Below, piece after piece: positions 8,247-14,831 of a DNA stretch of 40,894 nt. Below the pieces are notes generated by a model that searched no databases, was not told where the DNA came from, and was given only the letters and a program-made list of their open reading frames with translations. The stretch is from positions 1 to 40,894 of IMG/VR virus record IMGVR_UViG_3300005531_000018; one strand, given 5' to 3'. How positions within the stretch are numbered: the stretch's first letter is position 1; every line of letters begins with the position of its first letter. Source of the stretch: a virus. The position numbers and the translations under genes were made by a program.

Positions 8247-9674
8247 ATGACGATCAACCCGTCGATCCTCTTCTCGGTCATCCATCCTTCGGCCCGCCCG
8301 AACAAGTGGAGAGAGATTTACGACGCCTGGATCAACGCCGCGGTGTTCAAGGACATGGTCGAGTACATTCTCGTGGCCGATCCCAAGTTCTTCAGTGAGG
8401 ATCAGGCGAGAGAAGCGTTCGAGATCATGGCCAAGACCCGGCCCCAGGACCGCGTCATCTGGACCGGCGTGAAGGAGAACGCGACCTACGTCTCGAACGT
8501 CAACCTCGGGGCCAAGGAATCGCAAGGACGCCTTCTGTTCGTGATCGCCGACGATCAGTATCCGGCTCCGGAATGGGACGCGGAGATCGCGTCGATGTCG
8601 ACCGAGGGGATCAAGACCCCCGCGGACGAGTTCGTGGTCGAGGTCAATACGTTGACCCCCGATGAGCATGACCGCGGCATCCTCGTCCTCCCGATCCTTT
8701 CGCGGTCGAGGTATGAGCGGTTCGGGTATGTGTTCTTTCCCGAGTACGAGTCGATGTACGCGGACAATGATTTTTGTGCTCTCGCACGACGCGACGAGTG
8801 CGTGATCGATCTCCGCCATATCGCCCCGTTCCCGCATCGCCACCCGATGTTTGACCCCGAGGCGAAGATGGACGAGGCGTACAGTCTCCAGAATCGTCCC
8901 GAGGCTTACGAGAAGGGGGCGGCGATCTTTGAGGCGAGGAAGGCGTCGAACTTCAACGACGGCGTAAGGATTCATAAGCGCCGCCGTATCGCGGTGTGTC
9001 TGCCGGGGGAGAGATTTTCGATGTTGTGGGTGTCGGCCTGGACCGGCTTACTCGCACATCTTCTCCGCAATCATGAACCGGAGGTCCTGTTTGGATACTC
9101 TTCGTCGGTGTACGTGACCAGGGCATCCCTCGTCACCAACCTCATCCAGTCCAAACAGGACTTCGACTTCGTCCTTTGGTTGGACGACGACAACACCCTG
9201 ACGCCCGCGCAACTGGAGATGATGATCGCCGATCTCGACGACCACCCCGAACTCGCCGGAGTCGCCGGTTGGACGTGGGTGCAGACGGACGGTCACGCGT
9301 GCCTGGAGTCGACGGTCTCGTGTGGAACGTTGAACGAGATCGGCCAATCGCGGCCGTTCACGAAATCGGAGATGGAGTCGTGTACGTCTCCGCTCAAATG
9401 GATTGACTGGTCCGGATTCCCCGCCCTCCTTCTTCGGTTTGACACGTTGAAGGCCGACCCGTTCCCGTTCAGGGCCGAAGTCAACGACAACTACTCCTGG
9501 GGCATGGCCGGGGAGGACGTGAGTTTCTTTATCAAGATGCGGCGTCATGGTCTGAAGTTTGCCGTGGATCGTCGCGTGTATGTCCCGCATTACAAGATGC
9601 GGGCGGTGTCCGGGGATGAGATCCCCATCGCCGGATCGAACGTGATTCAAATGCCGGAGCCGCAACCGGCGTAA
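8247..9674 (+). CDS. Two-domain GT-A-type glycosyltransferase
   Basis: A 475-aa protein from the ATG at 8247, chosen because GGAGAAAGGA lies 12 nt upstream, the usual spacing in this window; an ATG at 8223 is an alternative. The N-terminal half (about 1-235) is GT2-like, with ILFSVIHPSARP and a nucleotide-sugar/metal motif region LLFVIADDQYPAPEWD. The C-terminal half carries a second GT-A unit with FDFVLWLDDDNTL (DxD-type) and AGEDVSFFIKMRRHG (acceptor-side ED motif). The tandem suggests a bifunctional enzyme adding two sugars. It follows the TylF-like methyltransferase directly, consistent with a small glycan-modification cassette. Confidence 0.75.
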   Translation: MTINPSILFSVIHPSARPNKWREIYDAWINAAVFKDMVEYILVADPKFFSEDQAREAFEIMAKTRPQDRVIWTGVKENATYVSNVNLGAKESQGRLLFVIADDQYPAPEWDAEIASMSTEGIKTPADEFVVEVNTLTPDEHDRGILVLPILSRSRYERFGYVFFPEYESMYADNDFCALARRDECVIDLRHIAPFPHRHPMFDPEAKMDEAYSLQNRPEAYEKGAAIFEARKASNFNDGVRIHKRRRIAVCLPGERFSMLWVSAWTGLLAHLLRNHEPEVLFGYSSSVYVTRASLVTNLIQSKQDFDFVLWLDDDNTLTPAQLEMMIADLDDHPELAGVAGWTWVQTDGHACLESTVSCGTLNEIGQSRPFTKSEMESCTSPLKWIDWSGFPALLLRFDTLKADPFPFRAEVNDNYSWGMAGEDVSFFIKMRRHGLKFAVDRRVYVPHYKMRAVSGDEIPIAGSNVIQMPEPQPA

Positions 9675-9688
9675 AAAGTTTGCAGTCA

Positions 9689-9713
9689 CCTCCGGATGCC
9701 GGGGGCAATTTTT
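9689..9713 (+). terminator. Intrinsic terminator after the glycosyltransferase gene
   Basis: A 7-bp GC-rich stem (CCTCCGG at 9689-9695 with CCGGGGG at 9699-9705, one T-G pair) with a 3-nt ATG loop is followed by CAA and five T residues at 9709-9713. It separates the sugar-modification genes from the capsid-candidate group. Confidence 0.65.
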
Positions 9714-9735
9714 GGAAGAAAGGAGAAGTAAACAG

Positions 9736-10068
9736 ATGAGTACAGTCACTTACGCATATCCGGTATCCGGGACGGTCGCTCCGGCCATCGCCCAGGCACT
9801 CGGATGCAACATGCTGACGTGTCAGATCCAGACGAGTGACGCGGACACCACCGCGACCATCACTCACAACTGGCAGTTGACGACGGCCCAACTCAACAAC
9901 TTGTGGCCGACGATCAAAGCCTATATCTCTTCGGCAGGAACCGCCTCGCCGTTGCTGAGTTGGGCTCTGACGAACTCGGTATCCGTCACGATGACCAAGG
10001 TGAGTTCGGTCGGGACCGGCGGAACCATCGTTCTGATTCTGGAACGTCCGTTCTCCGCGATCACGTAG
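9736..10068 (+). CDS. Small beta-rich protein, possible minor virion protein
   Basis: A 110-aa protein. The ATG at 9736 has GAAAGGAG about 9 nt upstream. The sequence alternates Thr/Val/Ile strands (VTYAYPVSGTV, DTTATITHNWQL, SVSVTMTKVS, TIVLILERPF) around one helix-like stretch (LNNLWPTIKAYI), as in a compact beta-sandwich. There is no signal peptide or membrane segment. It lies between the glycosylation genes and the Arg-rich and capsid-candidate genes, so a structural role is plausible but unproven. Confidence 0.6.
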   Translation: MSTVTYAYPVSGTVAPAIAQALGCNMLTCQIQTSDADTTATITHNWQLTTAQLNNLWPTIKAYISSAGTASPLLSWALTNSVSVTMTKVSSVGTGGTIVLILERPFSAIT

Positions 10069-10139
10069 GGCGGGATTGATTCGTACATGGGAGTCAGATT
10101 CCGAATGATCGCATTCGAGTTGAGAAAGGAGATCGAGTC

Positions 10140-11123
10140 GTGGCAGTAGCTACCAGAGTCGTACGCGTTGCCAACCCGCGGCGTAAGCGGTCATCCGGTC
10201 GCGGAAAATTCCGTCTCCGTACCGCCCGCCGCAAGTCCAACGCGGGTCGTTCTCGACGCCGAATGACGGAGAAGCAGATCCGCCACTTCGGCACTGCGGC
10301 CCAGAAGGCCGCATTGAAGCGCAAATATCGCGCCCGCTTCCAGAAGTCCGCGGGTGCAACGCGAAGGCGTCGGCGTAACTCGTCGTCCCACTCGCGCGTA
10401 AAGGTCGTCTATCGGTCTCGGTCGGCAAATCCCAAACGCCGCTCCCGTCGCCGTAGATCCAACCCGGCCCTCGTGGTGACACTTGGGTCCATCAATCCCA
10501 GAAGGAGAACCAAGTCAGTGGCAAAAACTCGCAAACGTCGTCGTTCGCGCAACCCGCGCCGTCACCGCGTTGCCCGCCGCCGACGCACCAATCGTCGGAC
10601 TCGGGTCGTGGTTGTCTCCGCTCCTCGCCGCCGTCGCCGTCACAATCCGGCCCGGTCGCATCGCCGCCGCCATCATCGGCGTCATCGTTCGATGAACCGG
10701 CGTCGGAACCCGTTCATGGGCGGCGGTAAGAACATGCTCATGGCGGGGGTCGGCATCTTGGCCGGTGTCACCGCCACCAAACTCATCCCCAAAGCCATCC
10801 CGGCTTCGATCTCCGCGTCGGTCGGGAGCGGGTCGATCATGGCCGTCGCCGTTTCGGGCGTTTCGGCGTGGTTGACCGGGTGGGTTCTGGGCAAGTTCGT
10901 CAACCCGACCCTGGGTGAATACGCCATGTATGGCGGCATCGCTCAGACGATCTCGGTGGCCCTCAATGCGTTCGTTCCCTCCATTGGCGGGACGTTCTCG
11001 TTGGGCGATCTGGTGAACGGCAATTTCGTCGTCCCCCAGAACCCGATCCGCGCAGGTATGTCGATGGTGGCCCCTTCGGCTCCGGCCGCGCGGGGCATGT
11101 CGGCCTACCCGTCCGCGTACTGA
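10140..11123 (+). CDS. Arg-rich DNA-binding domain fused to membrane domain, with FVVPQNP motif
   Basis: A 327-aa protein starting at GTG 10140, with GAAAGGAG upstream. Residues about 1-195 are protamine-like: dense Arg/Lys runs punctuated by NP (VANPRRKRS, SANPKRRS, RSRNPRRHR, RRHNPARSH). Residues about 198-300 hold two to three hydrophobic segments (MLMAGVGILAGVTATKLIP, IMAVAVSGVSAWLTGWVL, GGIAQTISVALNAFV). Then follows LGDLVNGNFVVPQNPIR, the signature also duplicated in the protein at 4574. I infer a protein that holds condensed DNA against a membrane inside the virion. A host-directed DNA-binding membrane protein is the alternative. Confidence 0.75.
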   Translation: MAVATRVVRVANPRRKRSSGRGKFRLRTARRKSNAGRSRRRMTEKQIRHFGTAAQKAALKRKYRARFQKSAGATRRRRRNSSSHSRVKVVYRSRSANPKRRSRRRRSNPALVVTLGSINPRRRTKSVAKTRKRRRSRNPRRHRVARRRRTNRRTRVVVVSAPRRRRRHNPARSHRRRHHRRHRSMNRRRNPFMGGGKNMLMAGVGILAGVTATKLIPKAIPASISASVGSGSIMAVAVSGVSAWLTGWVLGKFVNPTLGEYAMYGGIAQTISVALNAFVPSIGGTFSLGDLVNGNFVVPQNPIRAGMSMVAPSAPAARGMSAYPSAY

Positions 11124-11132
11124 GGTCGTAAA

Positions 11133-11150
11133 TGAGGCCGGTCGGCCTCA
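11133..11150 (+). terminator. Perfect 8-bp inverted repeat after the Arg-rich gene
   Basis: TGAGGCCG and CGGCCTCA flank a GT centre, 9 nt after the stop region of the gene at 10140. There is no T-tract, so it may be a mRNA 3'-end stabiliser or protein site rather than a terminator. The 11124-11282 gap otherwise holds two tiny reading frames (11132-11176 and 11173-11238, joined by ATGA) that I do not call as genes. Confidence 0.35.
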
Positions 11151-11282
11151 CGTTCGAGTCGTTCGCATCGTCATGAGGGCGGTATCGGAAGCGTTCACCG
11201 TGGCCGCCGCCGCCCTCTCGAAAGTCTCCACCCTTTAACCACTGTGTCGCGGGCCAAACCCGGACAAAGGAGAAAGATCATC

Positions 11283-11918
11283 ATGGCCGCTGCCGCTGCC
11301 GCAATGCCGTCCCTGACGCCTCAACAGGCATACATCCTCAACGAGTTCAACGGTCAGACCTACGAACCGAATCGAATGGACGTGCAGGACACTCCCCTGT
11401 ACGATACCGTCACGTTCACCGCGGGTCAGACCATCACGACCGCGACGTCCCAGTTGTTCGTCAACGTCCAGAACAAGAACATCGCCCAGACCAACGTCCA
11501 GACCTCCAAGAAGTTGGACGCGCCGGAAGCCTTCACCGTCAAGTCCTACCGGTTCTTCTGGCAACCGAATGTCCTCCTCGCCGACCTCTACACCATCCTC
11601 ATCGGCTCCGGCGGGGCGGTCCTGGAGTTCATCATCGGCAACAAGGTCTATCAGCGCGGGCCGCTCTGGGTGTACTCGCCCGGTGGCGGGCTCTACCCGT
11701 TCTTCACGACGTCGTCGACGTCGATGATTAACAACGGGATGCCCGGTCGCTCCGAGATGAACCGCTTGGCCATCAACGTCGTCATCGACAACCAAGCGTC
11801 GTTCTACGCCCAACTCAACTGCCCCTCTTCCATCGCCCTCACGGCGGCGGGTTCGGGCGGCACCGGCTTCCAGTACCAGTTGGTCCTCTCGGGCCTCTAC
11901 GCCCGCGGCGTCCAGTAA
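11283..11918 (+). CDS. Candidate major capsid protein (beta-rich, 211 aa)
   Basis: The ATG at 11283 follows AAAGGAG with good spacing and the codons are consistently C-ending, both suggesting high expression. After an Ala-rich N-terminus the protein is predicted beta-rich without membrane segments: DTVTFTAGQTITTATSQLFVNVQ, AFTVKSYRFFWQPN, VLEFIIGNKVYQRGPLWVYSPGGG, RLAINVVIDNQASFYAQL, FQYQLVLSGLYARG. Length and pattern fit a single jelly-roll capsid protein, and a very stable hairpin follows the gene. I recognise no named family, so capsid identity is inference from context and expression signals. A decoration or other abundant virion protein is the alternative. Confidence 0.55.
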   Translation: MAAAAAAMPSLTPQQAYILNEFNGQTYEPNRMDVQDTPLYDTVTFTAGQTITTATSQLFVNVQNKNIAQTNVQTSKKLDAPEAFTVKSYRFFWQPNVLLADLYTILIGSGGAVLEFIIGNKVYQRGPLWVYSPGGGLYPFFTTSSTSMINNGMPGRSEMNRLAINVVIDNQASFYAQLNCPSSIALTAAGSGGTGFQYQLVLSGLYARGVQ

Positions 11919-11933
11919 CAAAAACGGGGTCGT

Positions 11934-11957
11934 GGATGGGGTCTTCGGACTCCATCC
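11934..11957 (+). terminator. cUUCGg hairpin after the capsid candidate
   Basis: A 10-bp stem (GGATGGGGTC with GACTCCATCC, one G-T pair) closes a TTCG tetraloop through a C-G pair, the exceptionally stable cUUCGg fold. A pyrimidine-rich stretch follows rather than a clean T-tract. It could terminate transcription or protect the 3' end of the abundant upstream message. The rest of the 11919-12217 gap shows no convincing gene; it is C-rich up to the skew-switch motif at 12181. Confidence 0.65.
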
Positions 11958-12180
11958 CCTTCCCCTTCAGTCTCTTACGCGTCGGCGTCGGTGTGGGGTC
12001 CCCTTTCAATCCCCATTTCACCCGGCTCCTCACCTCTGTCACGCGCGAGAGTGGGCGTTCGGCTCTCATCCGGTACGCGGAGACGTTTGGCGGTGTTTAA
12101 GTTCGCCCTTTTCATCGCCTTACCTAGTTTCCATGCCCATCACCCGGCCGACCGGACCATCTGAACGCCCATCCAAAAAT

Positions 12181-12194
12181 TTTTGCGGGTGAAA
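12181..12194 (+). repeat. Skew-switch motif, copy 2 (13 of 14 bases)
   Basis: TTTTGCGGGTGAA followed by A instead of T, preceded by TCCAAAAAT, which resembles the TCCAAAT before the copy at 34943. The line 12121-12180 has 9 G and 24 C; 12421-12480 has 23 G and 7 C. It lies 24 bases before the ATG at 12218. Confidence 0.8.
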
Positions 12195-12217
12195 AGAATA
12201 GAGAGGAGAAAGAGGCG

Positions 12218-12643
12218 ATGGGAACGTTTAATCCGCAAGCCCCGCTAGTGATTAACGGCGTGAATGACGCCAGTCCGATGGGGTTTCAAGATCAGAGTTT
12301 TGACTACGTCTATGACGTGGTGTTGAGCGGGAATCAGGTGTTGAACGATCAGGTGGTAAGTATCTACACCGAGGCGGACTTTGCCTGGAGGGCGTTGATT
12401 GTGAACGTCGCGACCGGGACGTTTAAGGTGAGGTTTACGGACGGGCAGGGGTATTACTTGTCGAGTGGGTTGATTGACTCGGCTAACCTGACGTCGAGTC
12501 CCGCGGACCCCTGGATTGTGTTTCCCGAGGTGGTGTTTCCGGCCGGTGGGAGAATTAGCATCGATATTACGGACACGAGTGGAGCGACGAATACGATCCA
12601 ATTGTTGTTCAGGGGTGTGAACCGGTACCGGTTGCGGTCGTAG
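12218..12643 (+). CDS. Small beta-sandwich structural protein
   Basis: A 141-aa protein with GAGGAGAAAGAGG before the ATG. It is almost wholly beta-strand-like (FDYVYDVVLSGNQVLNDQVV, RALIVNVATGTFKVRFTDG, GRISIDITDTSGATNTIQLL) and ends in FRGVNRYRLRS. That ending closely resembles the ends of the two repeats in the next protein (FAGVRRRAG and FSGVRRYPC), so I infer one copy of the same beta-barrel module. It heads a G-rich gene series after the motif at 12181. Likely a virion component; family unknown. Confidence 0.6.
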   Translation: MGTFNPQAPLVINGVNDASPMGFQDQSFDYVYDVVLSGNQVLNDQVVSIYTEADFAWRALIVNVATGTFKVRFTDGQGYYLSSGLIDSANLTSSPADPWIVFPEVVFPAGGRISIDITDTSGATNTIQLLFRGVNRYRLRS

Positions 12644-12686
12644 GCGGACCGGCGAGAAGGAAGTTGATAAAAGGGCGAAAGGAGAG

Positions 12687-13559
12687 ATGAGAATGGGTGG
12701 GTATGTGACTCCGGCCGGGTTTGGAGATACGTTTTATGTTTACGCGTTCGATGCGGATTCGTTGACGAATGGACAGGACGCGTATAACCAGAGGGTCGTG
12801 ATCGCGGACGGGCAATTCGTGATGCGGCAGTGGGCCGGGTTGTACAGTTGCGCAAGTGGGATTCAGATTCGGAACCGGTTGCAGAATCCGCTGAACAGTG
12901 GGAGCAAAGGGGCGACCATGAGCGGGTTTAAGACCGGTACTCCGGTGATTCCCGAGGTGTGGTATCCGGGTAGCGGGTACATCGGGTTCGATCTGTTTAA
13001 CGTCAATAGGACGGTGATTGGGACCGATGGCGGGAATACGATTTATGGGGCTCAATTGGCCTTTGCCGGTGTGAGGCGGCGGGCCGGAGTCGCGTCGGAC
13101 CCGATGGAGAGCCGGTACAAGTATTACGAGAAGCCGTACAGCTATCGATTTGACCTCTCCATCAATCAATATGCGTCGGTGAGTGGGGTGTCGACGTCGC
13201 CGCAATTGAATCAACTGTACGTCGACGATCAGTACGATTTTGTTCTTCAAAGGATCAGGGTCGTCAAGACGCCGACGCCGGGGACCGAGTACACGACGCC
13301 GACGTTCAAGATTTTGCTTTATAACGGGAACAAGGAGGCGGTCTCCAACATCCCGTTGTTGTCGACGAATCTGGTGAATTTTCCGATCACGTCGACGAGC
13401 GGTACGAATATCCCGACGAATTATTTTCCGACTCCTGGGATCATGTACCGGGCGAACTCGGTGATCCAGTTCTATATCACGAGTCTCCTGTTGCCGCCGA
13501 CGTTGCTGCCGGTGGCGTATGATCTGGAGTTCTCGGGAGTGCGGAGGTATCCGTGTTAG
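12687..13559 (+). CDS. Two-module beta-sandwich structural protein
   Basis: A 290-aa protein with GAAAGGAGAG before the ATG. It reads as two similar beta-rich halves: about 1-135, ending in QLAFAGVRRRAGV, and about 155-290, ending in YDLEFSGVRRYPC. The second half contains FVLQRIRVVKTPTPGTEYTT and FKILLYNGNKEAV, then the pattern LVNFPITS-x-YFPTPGIMY. The single-module protein at 12218 ends similarly, suggesting duplication. No membrane or signal segments. A second capsid protein, penton or vertex protein are all possible. Confidence 0.6.
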   Translation: MRMGGYVTPAGFGDTFYVYAFDADSLTNGQDAYNQRVVIADGQFVMRQWAGLYSCASGIQIRNRLQNPLNSGSKGATMSGFKTGTPVIPEVWYPGSGYIGFDLFNVNRTVIGTDGGNTIYGAQLAFAGVRRRAGVASDPMESRYKYYEKPYSYRFDLSINQYASVSGVSTSPQLNQLYVDDQYDFVLQRIRVVKTPTPGTEYTTPTFKILLYNGNKEAVSNIPLLSTNLVNFPITSTSGTNIPTNYFPTPGIMYRANSVIQFYITSLLLPPTLLPVAYDLEFSGVRRYPC

Positions 13560-14176
13560 GGGCGGAGAGCGGGGCGAGGCATCCGAAGACGGCGAAGGTT
13601 ACGGGGGTGAATGTGACAGACGATTCGATGACGAAGCCGGTGGTCGACGGGTTCTCGTATTCGTTGACGAGACTGGTGACCCCGTTGAGTTTTTACCAGA
13701 ATTGTGTCGCTCAACTCGACACGTTGAGGCGGGCCAACGGGTACCACATGCGGGTGTACAACGTGCCGGATGACCTCGACGAACCCATCGCGGCGTATGG
13801 GAACCTGGAGTATCAGGTCAGGACGCAACCGGGGGCGTATCTGTGGGCGGTTCAGTTCGCGTTGACCCAGGGGAGCGCGGGAAGCGTCACCAACATCTCG
13901 ATCCAGGTGACCGATGCGTGTACGGAGTCGAAAATCTTCTCCGATTACACGTTGGGGAGTGCGTTCGCAGAGACGACGAGCGGGGTGGGATTCAATCGTC
14001 CGCCTTGCCTCCTCGATCAGCCGTTTTTGATCGGAGCCCCCGGACTGGTGAACGTGGAGATTTACAACAACTTCAACCAGTCGATTACCTGCCAACTCCT
14101 TCTGTTCTTCGCGGAGCCGTCGTTGCCGATGGGCGAGTTGGCGAAGATTTTCCAGGCATCGGGTTACTCGGTATAA
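13553..14176 (+). CDS. Beta-rich structural protein
   Basis: A 207-aa protein starting at a GTG that overlaps the upstream stop by 7 nt, implying coupling. The pattern is beta-rich with short loops (FSYSLTRLVTPLSFYQNCV, NLEYQVRTQPGAYLWAVQFAL, NISIQVTDACTES, GLVNVEIYNNFNQSITCQLLLFF). It has four Cys. It differs from the modules of 12218 and 12687 in its ending. No enzymatic motif. Its position inside the beta-protein run argues for a virion component. Confidence 0.55.
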   Translation: MLGAESGARHPKTAKVTGVNVTDDSMTKPVVDGFSYSLTRLVTPLSFYQNCVAQLDTLRRANGYHMRVYNVPDDLDEPIAAYGNLEYQVRTQPGAYLWAVQFALTQGSAGSVTNISIQVTDACTESKIFSDYTLGSAFAETTSGVGFNRPPCLLDQPFLIGAPGLVNVEIYNNFNQSITCQLLLFFAEPSLPMGELAKIFQASGYSV

Positions 14177-14180
14177 AGAC

Positions 14181-14816
14181 ATGAACATCTCAGGAACTTG
14201 TCAACCGACCGAGAAGGTCAGGAGTTACGTTCCGATTCTCGACCCGTCCGGGAATCGCCGCATCAACCGCGGGCCGTTGAATGACTACGACGCGTGTTTG
14301 TTGCGGGAGCGGATGGAGTGGGATCAGGTCATCGAGGGCGGGTTGAGGACCGTGTGTTGTCCGCGGGGCCGGAAGAAGTACAACTCGCCGCCGTGGATCA
14401 CGATGCCCAGGGAAGGGCGGAGATTCAAGCCGGTGGGGATTCTGCCGGTGAGTTCGTTCGGCGGTGTCGCCGGGACCCAGACGGCGTTGACCATGACGGT
14501 CGATACGGGTTACGACGGCGTGTTGACGGATATTGTGTGCGAGGTCGTGGCGGACGGGGCGACCGGATTCATTGAGGGGGGCGGGGACGTCATTTGGAGG
14601 TTGCAGAATAATCAACACTATGTTCGCGACCTCGGGAATATCCAGGTGACCATGGGGAGCCTGACGAGTCCTGGAGTGGTGCCAAGGGGTGGCGTGAGGA
14701 TCTTTTCGAGGAACGTGTTGACGTTCCTGGTGTCGATTGACGCGAGTGGACTGGCGAATTTGAGTCCTGGGGCGAGGATCGTCACGTCGTTGTCGGGATG
14801 GATGTACCCGAGATAA
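14181..14816 (+). CDS. Stand-alone C-terminal-module protein (beta-rich attachment domain)
   Basis: A 211-aa protein. An N-terminal part (LNDYDACLLRERMEWDQVIE, residues about 33-52) is followed by a beta-domain with PPWITMPREGRRFKP, VDTGYDGVLTDIVCEV, GFIEGGGDVIWRLQNNQHYV, RDLGNIQVTMGS and a terminal SGWMYPR. The same order of motifs forms the last ~187 residues of the next two proteins. This gene is therefore the module on its own, possibly a capsid-anchored base on which the propellers of the other two sit. The domain resembles one I recall in environmental phage proteins but cannot name. Confidence 0.65.
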   Translation: MNISGTCQPTEKVRSYVPILDPSGNRRINRGPLNDYDACLLRERMEWDQVIEGGLRTVCCPRGRKKYNSPPWITMPREGRRFKPVGILPVSSFGGVAGTQTALTMTVDTGYDGVLTDIVCEVVADGATGFIEGGGDVIWRLQNNQHYVRDLGNIQVTMGSLTSPGVVPRGGVRIFSRNVLTFLVSIDASGLANLSPGARIVTSLSGWMYPR

Positions 14817-14831
14817 GGGCCGTTTGAGGCG

